A stretch of 64,000 bases of DNA, from NCBI RefSeq assembly GCF_900177385.1, contig NZ_FXBJ01000002.1, positions 1,492,001 through 1,556,000 of the forward strand, written 5' to 3'. Below the pieces are notes generated by a model that saw only the letters and a program-made list of their open reading frames with translations, had not been told where the DNA came from and made no database searches. Shown here in pieces: positions 8,520 through 18,149 of this stretch. Position 1 is the first letter of the stretch, and every line of letters starts with the position of its first letter. A program made the translations under genes and the position numbers. This DNA is from Carnobacterium iners. Lineage in GTDB: Bacteria; Bacillota; Bacilli; Lactobacillales; Carnobacteriaceae.

Positions 8520-9488
8520 TTATTCAAAATCAAAAGACAAATCCCATTTTTCTATAAGGGTATCCATTATTTCCATCACATCATGGGTTAACGTTAATGA
8601 ACTCGTATCTTTTTTAGTACGGACGTTTTCATTAAAATGAGAAATTTCGTAATTTAAAGCTTGAGAAGTATCACCAGCTTGAATGCGTTCGACTGACCCA
8701 TCAGAATAAGTTAAGGTAGCTTCATCGGCTCTGGGGAAATCGGTAACTGTGAAGTAACCATTTTCAAAAGCAACAATCCCTTGTTTAGGCATTTTAGCTC
8801 TAAAAGTAATAGCGATGGTAGCAAGCTCGTTTTCAGTATTTTTTAAGATAATCCCAGCTTGTTCATCTACTCCAGTCTCAAAAAAGTTGACGGTTGTTAA
8901 AACTTCGCTAGGCTGACTGGATAAAAAGAAACGAGCGAACGATAAAGCATAGGTTCCAATATCTAATAAAGCGCCACCAGCAATGGCTTTATTAAAGAAA
9001 CGATTTGTTGGATCAGCTTCTTTTAGACTGCCAAAAGAGACTTGAATCATTTTTAATTTACCAAGTGATCCATCGACTGATCTTTTTTTGAGTTCTTGAT
9101 AAAGCGGCATGTGAAAAATAGTCATAGCCTCAGCTAAAACCAATTCTTTTTCTTTAGCAAGATCCATAACAGCATCTAGTTGTTTGGTATTCATAACAAT
9201 GGCTTTTTCACAAAGTACGTGCTTGTTATTTTCTAAACTCTTCATAATAAGATTGGCATGATGACTGTGAGGAGTCGCAATATAGATAACATCAATAGCA
9301 GGATCATTTAACAGTTCAGCATAGCTGCCATAAGCTTTTTCAATCCCAAACGTTGTTGCAAATTGTTCAGCTTTTTCGATTGAGCGAGACCCAACTGCAT
9401 AAATTTTTGCATTATCAGCTATAAAAGTTGTAGCGAAACTAGTAGCAATAGATCCTAATCCTAAAATACCCCAATTTAATTCTTTCAT
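8520..9488 (-). CDS. Gfo/Idh/MocA-family NAD(P)-dependent oxidoreductase
   Basis: 322 residues. The N-terminal Rossmann fold has WGILGLGSIATSFA, then YIATPHSHHAN and CEKAIVMN (the EKP-type motif with A in place of P). The C-terminal alpha/beta domain includes GGALLDIGTYALSFARFFL. Such proteins act on sugars, inositols or dihydrodiols. The gene converges on the rib operon and has its own GGAGG-type site at 9488 (AAGGAGGAATAAA). No neighbouring pathway genes reveal the substrate. Confidence 0.88.
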   Translation of the reverse strand: MKELNWGILGLGSIATSFATTFIADNAKIYAVGSRSIEKAEQFATTFGIEKAYGSYAELLNDPAIDVIYIATPHSHHANLIMKSLENNKHVLCEKAIVMNTKQLDAVMDLAKEKELVLAEAMTIFHMPLYQELKKRSVDGSLGKLKMIQVSFGSLKEADPTNRFFNKAIAGGALLDIGTYALSFARFFLSSQPSEVLTTVNFFETGVDEQAGIILKNTENELATIAITFRAKMPKQGIVAFENGYFTVTDFPRADEATLTYSDGSVERIQAGDTSQALNYEISHFNENVRTKKDTSSLTLTHDVMEIMDTLIEKWDLSFDFE

Positions 9489-9662
9489 TTTATTCCTCCT
9501 TCATACTTAGATAGGACCCTGTTTATCTTCTTTCATTGTAGCAAGCTAAAGAAGTGAACGCAATGAGAACCGTTACACTTTTGTTTTAAAGCTGTTACGT
9601 GTAAAATAAGGGTAGCACTTATTCTATTAATGAAGGATATGACAATGAGAGGGGAATGCATC

Positions 9663-10190
9663 ATGCAAGAAGCACTTATTCAGATTGTTTTATATACCAT
9701 AAAGGAAAATTACCATACTGAGAAAGATTTTTACTCTAGTCAATTATCCATTAGCCAAGAAAATTGGCAACGATGGAAAGAGGGTGAGATTAGCCTAAAA
9801 CCAAAAGATGAACAGTCAATCATAAATTTATTTACAGATTATGAATGGATGCTCGTTCAAAAAGTTATTAGAAATGCGACTTTCTTCCCGGAAGTAGAAA
9901 TGCATCCCGTCGAAGAATACTTGGGAATAAAATTTCACGTAGCTAAAAAATGGGTCAATAGTGGAGCAGCTGAGTTAGCTTTTCAACAAGACAATGAAAA
10001 AGAAACAATTAATCAACACCGTAAGAAAAATAGCACTATCCTTAAAATTGAGATGAATTATGATTTCTGGAGTTACAAAGATTGCATTGAGTTGAGTTTA
10101 CCAGGTATTATCCAACAGCAAATTGAAACTGAAAAACAAGATTTATTGGAATGGTTTAAAGAAAATATTGAAGATCACTATACTGTTTGA
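9663..10190 (+). CDS. Hypothetical protein (175 aa)
   Basis: I do not recognise a family. The ATG at 9663 is chosen because AGAGGGGAA lies directly ahead; the frame is open 33 bases upstream without such a site. The protein is hydrophilic with no membrane segment. Residues 1-70 look helical, with a NWQRWKEGEISLKPKDEQSI stretch reminiscent of a small helix-turn-helix domain, and the C-terminal half is rich in acidic and aromatic residues. It is divergent from the oxidoreductase gene and ends with its own terminator, so it is a single-gene unit. Confidence 0.65.
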   Translation: MQEALIQIVLYTIKENYHTEKDFYSSQLSISQENWQRWKEGEISLKPKDEQSIINLFTDYEWMLVQKVIRNATFFPEVEMHPVEEYLGIKFHVAKKWVNSGAAELAFQQDNEKETINQHRKKNSTILKIEMNYDFWSYKDCIELSLPGIIQQQIETEKQDLLEWFKENIEDHYTV

Positions 10191-10215
10191 GAATGAGTTC
10201 AGTAATTTTCTGGAG

Positions 10216-10247
10216 GTTGGGACAAAAGTCCCGCCTTTTTTTTATCC
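10216..10247 (+). terminator. Rho-independent terminator
   Basis: GGGAC AAAA GTCCC hairpin followed by GCC and eight T residues, just after the hypothetical gene. Confidence 0.85.
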
Positions 10248-10336
10248 GATTCTTTTAAAAAAGTTGTTAAATAGAGATAAAAGAAGTCCAAATTTTTTGT
10301 GACGATTTTATTAATAAATGTTATCATGGAATGGAA

Positions 10337-10382
10337 CAAAAAAATCCTGGTTTTTAGTAAAAAGAAAACAGGTTTTTTATTT
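10337..10382 (+). terminator. Possible leader hairpin/attenuator before the VanY-like gene
   Basis: AAAATCCTG and CAGGTTTTTT form a short stem with an 18-base loop and a T tail, 35 bases before the next start codon. It could attenuate that gene or terminate an upstream small transcript. The pairing is only CCTG/CAGG plus A-T pairs. Confidence 0.35.
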
Positions 10383-10415
10383 TGCTACTAGTAAAAAGAA
10401 TGGGGTATTGCTGAA

Positions 10416-11243
10416 ATGAACTACAAAAAAATAGCAGGCAGTCTTTTGATTCTAACAACGATTACAGGTTGCGGATTAATAGAAGAAACTTTTTTGAATG
10501 AACCAAGCGAATCTAATAAATCTCAAAAAGAGATAGACAATCAATCAATAGCTGTAGACTCTTCCGTCGAAGTCTTAACACCGGAAGAGGAGCAACAAAT
10601 AAAAGAAAAAGAAGAACACCAAAAGATGCTAGATGAGTTACCAGATGTATCTGTTTCTGACTGGAATTTACTGTTAGTCAATAACTCCCAGTTAATTGAC
10701 CCCAATCTCGACTTGCCTCTAACCGTTTTGCCAAATGGATACCTGATTGATGAACGGATAAAACAAGAATATGAAAATTGGTTAAAGAAAGCTTCTGAAG
10801 CGGGTTTTGAGATTGTTTTAGTTTCTAGTTACCGCTCAATTGATTTACAACAAAAAAATTATGACAGTAGCATCCAACGTTACATTGACCAAAATTATAC
10901 TCAAGAAGAAGCCATTCAAGAAACAGAAAATTATATTGCTATTCCAAGAGGCAGTGAACACCACACAGGCTTAGCTGTTGATATAGTAGATTCAGATTGG
11001 TTAGAAACCGGAAAAGGGTTGATACCTGAATACGATGCGCAAGCTTCTCAACATTGGTTAGTGGATAATATGACCGATTATGGTTTCATCTTACGCTTCC
11101 CACAAGGAAAAGAAGCAGAGACAGGGATTAACTATGAGTCATGGCATTTCCGTTATGTTGGTATTGAAAATGCTAAATATATCGAGAAATATGACTTGTC
11201 TTTAGAAGAATATATCCAATTACTAAAAGAAGCCGGAAAATAA
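10416..11243 (+). CDS. VanY-like D-alanyl-D-alanine carboxypeptidase, lipoprotein
   Basis: 275 residues. A signal peptide ends in the lipobox ITGC (Cys about residue 20), so the enzyme is predicted to be membrane-anchored outside the cell. A low-complexity charged linker leads into an M15B peptidase domain: SYRSIDLQQKNY, the zinc motif GSEHHTGLAVDIVD, and ESWHFRYVG with the last His ligand. It should trim the terminal D-Ala from muropeptides. It forms a probable pair with the glucosaminidase gene 38 bases downstream. No van resistance genes are nearby, so this looks like a housekeeping DdcY/VanY protein. Confidence 0.88.
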   Translation: MNYKKIAGSLLILTTITGCGLIEETFLNEPSESNKSQKEIDNQSIAVDSSVEVLTPEEEQQIKEKEEHQKMLDELPDVSVSDWNLLLVNNSQLIDPNLDLPLTVLPNGYLIDERIKQEYENWLKKASEAGFEIVLVSSYRSIDLQQKNYDSSIQRYIDQNYTQEEAIQETENYIAIPRGSEHHTGLAVDIVDSDWLETGKGLIPEYDAQASQHWLVDNMTDYGFILRFPQGKEAETGINYESWHFRYVGIENAKYIEKYDLSLEEYIQLLKEAGK

Positions 11244-11281
11244 AAAGTAAGCAACTAAACTAAAAGGAAAGATGTGATAAG

Positions 11282-11938
11282 TTGTCTAAAAAGAAACCAC
11301 TAAAAAAATATGTCTCTTCAAAAAATAAAAAGAAAAATCTTTTTATTTATTGGATGTCTCCTAGTTTTGTAATGGTTAGTTTATTTACAATCTGCCTCAT
11401 TTTTTTTAGCGCAATCGCTTTATTAGGTTCAAAAAGTCTAAACGAAAGTTCAGATTCGTCCTCAAATATAAATAACGCAAGTCAGGAACAATTTATTAGC
11501 CAAACGGCTGAGTATGCTAAACAGATAAAAGAAAAATATGGTATTCTCCCAAGTATTAGTATTGCTCAAGCGATTTTAGAATCTGATTGGGGTAGAAGCG
11601 AACTTTCAGTAAAATATAATAATTTTTATGGGATTAAAGGGAGTAACCCCGATCAGACAACGGTCATGAATACAAAAGAATTTGTTAATGGAGAATGGAT
11701 TGAAATAAAAGCACCGTTTAAAGTATACGATAGTTGGCAAGAATCGATGGACGAGCATGCTAGACTACTCGTTTTTGGAACCACTTGGAATACAAATCAA
11801 TACGCAACAGTCCTAGCAGCAACAAACTATAAGGATGCAGCAGTTGCCTTGCAAAATAGCGGTTATGCTACCGATCCAGATTACTCCGTAAAGCTAATGG
11901 ACTTAATTGAACAATACAACTTAAACCAGTATGATTAA
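11282..11938 (+). CDS. GH73 endo-beta-N-acetylglucosaminidase, membrane-anchored
   Basis: 218 residues starting at a TTG with AAGGAAAG about 12 bases ahead. A lysine-rich cytoplasmic end (residues 1-22) is followed by one membrane span (about 28-50), a Ser/Asn linker and a GH73 domain beginning QEQFISQTAEYA. SIAQAILESDWGRSELS carries the catalytic Glu, and YNNFYGIKGSNP and YATDPDYSVKLMDLIEQY are typical of the family. It cleaves peptidoglycan glycan strands. It lacks the C-terminal LysM or GW repeats of large autolysins, so it relies on the membrane anchor. Confidence 0.9.
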   Translation: MSKKKPLKKYVSSKNKKKNLFIYWMSPSFVMVSLFTICLIFFSAIALLGSKSLNESSDSSSNINNASQEQFISQTAEYAKQIKEKYGILPSISIAQAILESDWGRSELSVKYNNFYGIKGSNPDQTTVMNTKEFVNGEWIEIKAPFKVYDSWQESMDEHARLLVFGTTWNTNQYATVLAATNYKDAAVALQNSGYATDPDYSVKLMDLIEQYNLNQYD

Positions 11939-12157
11939 GTAACTACAGTTTTTAACTATTGTTCCAATATTCCGATATCTAGACAAGTTAAGAATAAAAA
12001 TGACTCGACTTGTCTGTTATAATCTGTAATCAGCCCAGTAAGCTGAAAACTAGTCTTCACTTGTCTAGTCTTATCCAAAAACAGCCGAGTAGAGAACAAT
12101 TAGTTAAGCACTCGTCTAAACTCGTGAATAAAACTAAGGTCCATGGACAATAATGGT

Positions 12158-12183
12158 TGGTTTTATCACTCGTGATAAAACCA
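12158..12183. repeat. 12-bp stem hairpin (copy 1 of 2)
   Basis: TGGTTTTATCAC and GTGATAAAACCA are perfect complements with two bases between. The same 26-mer recurs at 12485-12510, each time closing a long repeat unit. It could act as a terminator on either strand or as a recombination or processing site. Confidence 0.85.
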
Positions 12184-12233
12184 TTCCGATAATATTCCGA
12201 TATCTAGACAAGTTAAGAATAAAAATGACTCGA

Positions 12234-12386
12234 CTTGTCTGTTATAATCTGTAATCAGCCCAGTAAGTTGAAAACTAGTCTTCACTTGTCTGTTATAATC
12301 TGTAATCAGCCCAGTGAGTTGAAAACTAGTCTTCACTTGTCTGTTATAATCTGTAATCAGCCCAGTAAGCTGAAAACTAGTCTTCA
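12234..12386. repeat. Three 51-bp sub-repeats inside unit 2
   Basis: A 51-base element starting CTTGTCTGTTATAATCTG occurs back to back at 12234-12284, 12285-12335 and 12336-12386 with only A/G and T/C changes. Units 1 and 3 carry it once. Contiguous copies without spacers exclude a CRISPR array. Confidence 0.93.
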
Positions 12387-12484
12387 CTTGTCTAGTCTTA
12401 TCCAAAAACAGCCGAGTAGAGAACAATTAGTTAAACGCTCGTCTAAACTCGTGAATAAAACTAAGGTCCATGGACAATAATGGT

Positions 12485-12510
12485 TGGTTTTATCACTCGT
12501 GATAAAACCA
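12485..12510. repeat. 12-bp stem hairpin (copy 2 of 2)
   Basis: Identical 26-base near-palindrome to the one at 12158-12183, closing the second long repeat unit. Confidence 0.85.
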
Positions 12511-12738
12511 TTCCGATATCTAGACAAGTTAAGAATAAAAATGACTCGACTTGTCTGTTATAATCTGTAATCAGCCCAGTGAGTTGAAAACTAGTCTTCA
12601 CTTGTCTAGTCTTATCCAAAAACAGCCGAGTAGAGAACAATTAGTTAAGCACTCGTCTAAACTCGTGAATAAAAGATAGAGCTTTAAAAAAATAAGTAAG
12701 CTAGCGTAAAAGGTATAAAGATACTAGGAGGTTAGTAA

Positions 12739-13449
12739 ATGGAAAAACAGGTTAAAAAAAAGGCTCCAAAAATTACAACAGATTTGAGAAGAGATTACAT
12801 TAAAGTGCCAGAAATTATAAGAAAAGCGAGTGGAATTGTTATCAATGGTAAACGAATTCGCTCATTTATATTTACAACGGATATTGCGATTATTATGAAT
12901 AATAATGCAGATGCGATAATAGCTGTTTATCCATTTACACCTCATCCAGCGGTTGTCAACGGCATCACAACGGTAGCGAACATGCCTGTTGTTGCAGGAG
13001 TTGGTGGAGGATTGACTCACGGTCCTAGATCATCCAATATTGCTTTGTTCGCTGAAGCACACGGCTGTATCAGTGTTGTTTTGAACTCACCCACACCTTT
13101 AAGCACAATAAGAGAGGTAAATGGCATAGTTGACATTCCAATTATCTTGACAGTCGTTTCAGAATTTACAGATATTCAAGAAAAAATAGATGCAGGAGTC
13201 GATATCTTGAATATCAGTGGTGCAGCGAATACCGCTAATATTGTCAGAGAAATCCGTCAAGCTTTCCCGGAATTGCCAATTATAGCAACGGGTGGACCAA
13301 CTTTAGAAAGCATCCAAAGAACAATAGAAGCAGGAGCCAATGCTATCACTTATACACCACCAAGTAACGGGGAACTATTTAGTGAAAAAATGAAGAAATA
13401 CCGTAAACAAGAAGAAGAAAAAGCAGAGGATTCTGAATATCACGAATGA
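12739..13449 (+). CDS. TIM-barrel (beta/alpha barrel) protein of unknown function
   Basis: 236 residues with alternating strand-helix pattern and barrel features: NNADAIIAVYPFTPHP, VVAGVGGGLTHGPRSSN, GVDILNISGAANT and PIIATGGPTLESIQRTIEAGANAITYTPP. The late glycine-rich ATGGP and TYTPP segments resemble phosphate-binding barrels such as NanE, ThiG or HisA, but I cannot assign a reaction. AGGAGG precedes the ATG. It lies 58 bases ahead of a penicillin-binding protein gene and may share its transcript, which hints at a link to cell envelope metabolism without proving one. Confidence 0.75.
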   Translation: MEKQVKKKAPKITTDLRRDYIKVPEIIRKASGIVINGKRIRSFIFTTDIAIIMNNNADAIIAVYPFTPHPAVVNGITTVANMPVVAGVGGGLTHGPRSSNIALFAEAHGCISVVLNSPTPLSTIREVNGIVDIPIILTVVSEFTDIQEKIDAGVDILNISGAANTANIVREIRQAFPELPIIATGGPTLESIQRTIEAGANAITYTPPSNGELFSEKMKKYRKQEEEKAEDSEYHE

Positions 13450-13507
13450 AAGTACCTTAAAAGGTCCAGCTACTTAATTCTAACAAAGTAAAAAAGGAGG
13501 TAAATGA

Positions 13508-15559
13508 GTGGAAACAATAAAACGCAATAAAAAGAAAAAGCAACCGTCGTGGAAAATCATTGTTGCAATGAGTCTGATTCTCATAACAATAATCGGCGTA
13601 GGAGCAGGATACTATTTTTGGTCAAAACAAAAGGACGAAAAAGCAGCACAACAAACGGTAGATTCTTATGTTAATGCTTTAGAAAAACAAGATTACTCAA
13701 AATTAAGTCAGTTAGCCTCACAAAAGTCATTGAAAAAAATAGTTTACACTAAAAAAGAAATAAAAGAACGCTATGAAGCAATTTATGGCGGAATTGGTGT
13801 TTCAGATGTAACGGTTTCTGGTGTGAAGTCTGTCTTGAACAAAGAGAAAGACCATTACGATGTTACGTATAATATGCAAATGACGACTTCTTTAGGAAAA
13901 TTAGAAACACAATCATATGCCACGACTATGAGTAAAGAACAAGAAGACTATCGGGTGGACTGGAGCACAAAACTTATTTTTCCGGACTTAGAGTTAAAGG
14001 ATAAAATTAGTTTAGCGACCACAATCGGTGAGCGTGGAGATATCCTTTCAAAAGATGGTTCTCCCCTAGCAACAGAAGGAAAGTTTTGGGATGCAGGTTT
14101 ATATCCTGAAGCTTTAGGCGAAGGAATAGAAAAAGACAAAAAACTAGCTGTTATTAGTGAAAAATATACTATCTCAGCAGAGCAACTAGAAAATAAGCTG
14201 GCCGCTGAATGGGTATTACCAGAGAGTTTCGTGCCTTTTAAAATTGTAAAAGATGGCGAAACTCCTGAAGTACCGGGAGTACTCTACCAAGAAAAAACAC
14301 TGCGTACGTATCCACTGAACGAAGCAGCAGCTCATCTAATCGGGTATGTCGGAGAAACAACAGCGGAAGACATTGAAAAAAATCCAAGTTTACAAGCTGG
14401 AGATATCATCGGGAAAGCTGGGTTAGAAGCAGCCTTTAATGAACGTTTAAATGGTCAAAAAGGTGGAAGAATTGTTATTAACGATGAAACAGATCAGTTA
14501 AAGAAAGTGATTCAAGAAATGGAATTGAAAAACGGTGAAGATATCATATTAACAATCAATGCGAAACTTCAAAAAGCAGCCTACGAAAAATTAAAAGGTG
14601 AAAACGGATCAGCTGTTTTCATGGATCCTAAAGACGGCAGTTTGTTGTCATTAGTTAGTACACCATCTTATGATGCCAACCAAATGACAATGGGCATCAG
14701 TACAAAAGACTACCAAAAGTATACGGATGATGTAAATAACCCTTTCTTATCCCGCTTTGCATCAGGTTATGCTCCTGGTTCAACGTTTAAGACAATTACA
14801 GCAGCAATCGGATTAGATTCTGGAGTGACAACAGTAGATGAAACCCACAAAATTGACGGCCTAAAATGGCAAAAAGAATCATCATGGGGAAATCACTATA
14901 TTGTCCGTGTTTCAGATACACCGCAAGTAAATTTGGAGTCAGCCCTAGTTTATTCTGATAATATCTATTTTGCTAAAGAAGCTTTAGAAATGGGACAAAA
15001 AGCATATGAAGAAGGATTATCTAAGTTTATTTTCGGAGAAAAGTTAGACTTACCAATAGCGATGAACCCAGCTCAACTATCAAATGAGGGAACATTAGCG
15101 AATGAAAAATTACTAGCGGATACAGCATATGGGCAAGGTCAACTTTTACTAAATCCTATCCAGCAAGCCGTATCGTTTTCAGTTTTCGCTAATCAGGGGC
15201 AGTTGATTTTTCCTAAACTAACGGCCGATCAAAAAACAGCTGAACCAAAAATGGCTGTGACTGTCGAATCTGCGGATATAGTGAAAAATAATTTGATTAA
15301 GGTAGTAGAAAACCCAGAAGGAACAGCACACAGCCTTGCTTCGTTAAATAAAAAGAACCTAGCAGCAAAAACAGGAACAGCCGAAACAACCGCATCAGAG
15401 GTAGAAGGTGAAGATGCAGATACTAATGGCTTCCTACTAACTTTCGATGCAGAAAATAAGAGCTATCTAATGGTAGCAATAATCGAAGGCAAATCAAGCG
15501 GAGACGTTACTACAACCATGAAACCCTTATTAGGAAATATAGAAGACCTATTAAATTAA
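13508..15559 (+). CDS. Class B penicillin-binding protein with MecA-type N-terminus
   Basis: 683 residues starting at GTG, with AAAGGAGG 7-8 bases ahead. One membrane span (about 16-38) is followed by an NTF2-like MecA_N domain (VDSYVNALEKQDYSKLSQLA), a dimerisation domain (RTYPLNEAAAHLIGYVG) and a transpeptidase domain with all three active motifs: STFK in APGSTFKTI, SDN in LVYSDNIYFA and KTG in AAKTGTAET. It cross-links peptidoglycan. The domain order is that of PBP3/PBP2a/PBP5 low-affinity enzymes; resistance cannot be inferred because these are intrinsic genes in many lactic acid bacteria. A specific symbol is withheld. Confidence 0.92.
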   Translation: METIKRNKKKKQPSWKIIVAMSLILITIIGVGAGYYFWSKQKDEKAAQQTVDSYVNALEKQDYSKLSQLASQKSLKKIVYTKKEIKERYEAIYGGIGVSDVTVSGVKSVLNKEKDHYDVTYNMQMTTSLGKLETQSYATTMSKEQEDYRVDWSTKLIFPDLELKDKISLATTIGERGDILSKDGSPLATEGKFWDAGLYPEALGEGIEKDKKLAVISEKYTISAEQLENKLAAEWVLPESFVPFKIVKDGETPEVPGVLYQEKTLRTYPLNEAAAHLIGYVGETTAEDIEKNPSLQAGDIIGKAGLEAAFNERLNGQKGGRIVINDETDQLKKVIQEMELKNGEDIILTINAKLQKAAYEKLKGENGSAVFMDPKDGSLLSLVSTPSYDANQMTMGISTKDYQKYTDDVNNPFLSRFASGYAPGSTFKTITAAIGLDSGVTTVDETHKIDGLKWQKESSWGNHYIVRVSDTPQVNLESALVYSDNIYFAKEALEMGQKAYEEGLSKFIFGEKLDLPIAMNPAQLSNEGTLANEKLLADTAYGQGQLLLNPIQQAVSFSVFANQGQLIFPKLTADQKTAEPKMAVTVESADIVKNNLIKVVENPEGTAHSLASLNKKNLAAKTGTAETTASEVEGEDADTNGFLLTFDAENKSYLMVAIIEGKSSGDVTTTMKPLLGNIEDLLN

Positions 15560-15680
15560 AAGATGCACAGAACTCTATTCAGCTCTGATAGGGAAATAAA
15601 ACAGTACCGCAAGAGGCTAAAAGCCTCGAGGAGACAGTTGAATTTACAAAAAGAGCTAGAGTCCGTAGCTCAATAAATAA
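15558..15680. repeat. Dispersed repeat with hairpins after the PBP gene
   Basis: AAAGATGC..AGAACTCT..TCAGCTCTGA (15558-15588) and CGTAGCTCAAT (15664-15674) recur after camS at 30566-30596 and 30552-30562. GAGGCT AAA AGCCTC (15613-15627) forms a perfect small hairpin within it. Probably untranslated, possibly the 3' region of the PBP transcript. Confidence 0.55.
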
Positions 15681-15812
15681 AATAAAAAGAAACGACAATC
15701 TAAAGTTCTTATCATAAAGCAATGGAAGTAAACTAATTTGCTATGAGCTTTAAATTATGGTATGTTTTTTTTAATCGAAAAAACGCAACTATTAAAAAGG
15801 AGACCACGATTT

Positions 15813-17150
15813 ATGAATCCAGACCCCGACAGTCAGTCGATGTTAGGACAAATTTTGTTTATTATTGTTCTAACAGGTATTAATGCTTTTTTTGCTTCAG
15901 CAGAAATGGCATTTGTATCGTTAAACCAAAGCAAAGTAAGAGAGAAAGCTGCCCAAGGCGATAAAAAATCAGCTGCAGTATTGAACTTATTAGCGAACTC
16001 AGATAATTTTCTTGCGACCATTCAAGTAGCTATCACATTAGCAGGATTTATTTCGAGTGCCTCAGCTGCGACAAGCTTTGCTTCACGCTTGGAACCTTTG
16101 TTAATAAACATTCCAGGTGGGAAACAACTAGCAGTTGTATTGGTAACAGTTATTTTATCTTACGTTACACTTGTTTTTGGTGAGTTGTATCCCAAACAAG
16201 TTGCTTTACAAAAAGCAGAAGAAGTAGCTAGCTTCACTGCTGGACCCATTAGAGTAGCACAAATTATTTTTGCACCTTTCGTAAAACTACTCTCGTTATC
16301 AACGAGTTTATTGAAGAAAATGACACCAATTGATTTCTCTAAACAAGAAGAAAAAATGACTCGTGATGAGTTTCGTTCTTATTTAGAAAATAGCCAAGCA
16401 AAAGGCGCGATTGATGTTGATCAATTTACAATGCTAAAAGGTGTTCTATCAATGGACACAAAAATGGCACGAGAGATTATGGTCCCTCGAACAGATACTT
16501 TTATGATTGATTATGAGGATGGAACGAAAGAAAATATTCCTTTATTGCTAGATTGCAGATTTTCTCGTGTGCCCGTTTATATATCTGATAAAGACAATAT
16601 CATCGGTATTGTCCATGTGAAAAATTTGTTGAAAGCCTCAAGAATGACCCAGCTAGATGATATTGATATTAAAGATATCTTGAATCCACCCTTATATGTG
16701 CCTGAAACAATCTTTATGGATGATTTATTGTATGAGCTAAAACGAACTCGCAATCAAATGGCTATTTTAAATGATGAGTATGGTGGAGTCGTTGGGATAG
16801 CGACATTAGAAGATTTATTAGAAGAGATTGTTGGCGATATTGACGATGAGTACGATGAAACGTATAGTATGATTCAAATAATAAGTGAAACACGCTACTT
16901 AGTGGATGGCTCTGCCCCTCTTTCTAAATTCAATGAGTTTTTCAATACAAGTATAGAATCCAATGATGTCGACTCGATAGCTGGCTTTTTCATTATGCAA
17001 CATGGCAGTATTCCTCAACTAGGTGAAGAAGCCGTAGTCAAATACGCCGGTTACATCTTTACGGCTAATGATATAGAAGGTTCTAGACTAGTTAATTTGT
17101 ATGTTGATACTATTTCACAAGAGCCAACAAATGACCAAATAACTGGTTAG
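15813..17150 (+). CDS. CNNM/CorC-type membrane protein (DUF21-CBS-CorC)
   Basis: 445 residues. The N-terminal DUF21/CNNM membrane domain has about four spans (INAFFASAEMAFVSLNQSKVRE is diagnostic). Two CBS domains follow (VPRTDTFMID, SRVPVYI and NDEYGGVVGIATLEDLLEEIVGDI). A C-terminal CorC_HlyC domain begins YLVDGSAPLSKFNEFF. Family members take part in Mg2+ or other cation homeostasis; older labels call them hemolysins. The ATG at 15813 has AAAAAGGAG ten bases ahead; the upstream in-frame ATG does not. Ends with a terminator. Confidence 0.9.
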   Translation: MNPDPDSQSMLGQILFIIVLTGINAFFASAEMAFVSLNQSKVREKAAQGDKKSAAVLNLLANSDNFLATIQVAITLAGFISSASAATSFASRLEPLLINIPGGKQLAVVLVTVILSYVTLVFGELYPKQVALQKAEEVASFTAGPIRVAQIIFAPFVKLLSLSTSLLKKMTPIDFSKQEEKMTRDEFRSYLENSQAKGAIDVDQFTMLKGVLSMDTKMAREIMVPRTDTFMIDYEDGTKENIPLLLDCRFSRVPVYISDKDNIIGIVHVKNLLKASRMTQLDDIDIKDILNPPLYVPETIFMDDLLYELKRTRNQMAILNDEYGGVVGIATLEDLLEEIVGDIDDEYDETYSMIQIISETRYLVDGSAPLSKFNEFFNTSIESNDVDSIAGFFIMQHGSIPQLGEEAVVKYAGYIFTANDIEGSRLVNLYVDTISQEPTNDQITG

Positions 17151-17184
17151 TTTTTAAAGATATCTAGTTGAATAAGCTTAATAA

Positions 17185-17222
17185 GAACTCAAAAAACAGA
17201 CAATTGAATTTTTGAGTTTTTA
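17185..17222 (+). terminator. Rho-independent terminator
   Basis: AACTCAAAAA (17186-17195) pairs with TTTTTGAGTT (17209-17218), followed by TTTATTTT. Confidence 0.85.
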
Positions 17223-17302
17223 TTTTATAAACGAACAATTATCATATTTTTTGTATAAAAGTTTATTATTATTGATAGTTGAATGAGAAAATAAAAAAAA
17301 TA

Positions 17303-17328
17303 TTGACGTTTGAAAAAAAATATATTCG
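17303..17328 (+). promoter_or_regulatory. Promoter of the xpt leader
   Basis: TTGACG at 17303-17308 with a TATATT/TCGATA region 15-17 bases downstream, just ahead of the purine aptamer. The -10 assignment is ambiguous. Confidence 0.45.
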
Positions 17329-17339
17329 ATACAACATCA

Positions 17340-17405
17340 ACTTATATAATGCCAAAATAAGGTTGGCAAGTTTCTACCCAGTACCGTAAATACTGGACTA
17401 TAAGT
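17340..17405 (+). ncRNA. Purine riboswitch, guanine/xanthine class
   Basis: Complete purine aptamer: ACTTATATAAT P1 strand, loop L2 AAAATAAGG flanked by GCC/GGC-type P2, TTTCTACC junction, CAGT..ACTG P3, and GGACTATAAGT closing. The specificity base preceding TATAAGT is C, as in guanine-sensing xpt riboswitches; adenine sensors have T. A terminator follows, so ligand should shut off xpt. Confidence 0.95.
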
Positions 17406-17442
17406 AAAGAACTAAAAATGAGCTAAATTCAATTGGATTTAA

Positions 17443-17505
17443 GGCCTTTTTTAACTTTGCTTTAGTAAGAAACAAAGCGAAGTTAAAAAGGTCTCTTTTT
17501 GTTTT
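17443..17505 (+). terminator. Terminator of the purine riboswitch
   Basis: Long stem GGCCTTTTTTAACTTTGC / GCGAAGTTAAAAAGGTC with a T-rich tail, between the aptamer and xpt. Confidence 0.88.
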
Positions 17506-17542
17506 TTAAAAGAAATAATAACTAAACAAGAAAAGTTTTTAA

Positions 17543-18148
<606 letters not shown>

Positions 18149-18149
18149 A

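Larger units (their letters stand above)
11970..12673. repeat. Nested tandem repeat block
   Basis: Three copies of one long unit beginning TTCCGATATCTAGACAAG at 11970, 12195 and 12511. The copies differ in length (about 214, 316 and 163 bases) because copy 2 holds three sub-repeats, copies 1 and 2 end in a 26-base hairpin and copy 3 is cut short before it. Each unit contains AGACAAGT paired with ACTTGTCT around a 19-base loop. Sequence divergence between copies is a few bases, so amplification was recent. Open frames across it are repeats of the same peptide and lack ribosome sites; I do not call a gene here. Confidence 0.93.

Noticed and set aside
12234-12386. Possible CRISPR array
   Set aside because: Copies are contiguous without unique spacers and no cas genes are present.
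12166-12480. Overlapping open frames on both strands encoding repeated peptides (such as QVKTSFQLTGLITDYNR)
   Set aside because: They are by-products of the 51-bp repeat, whose length is a multiple of three. No ribosome sites, and both strands are open equally.
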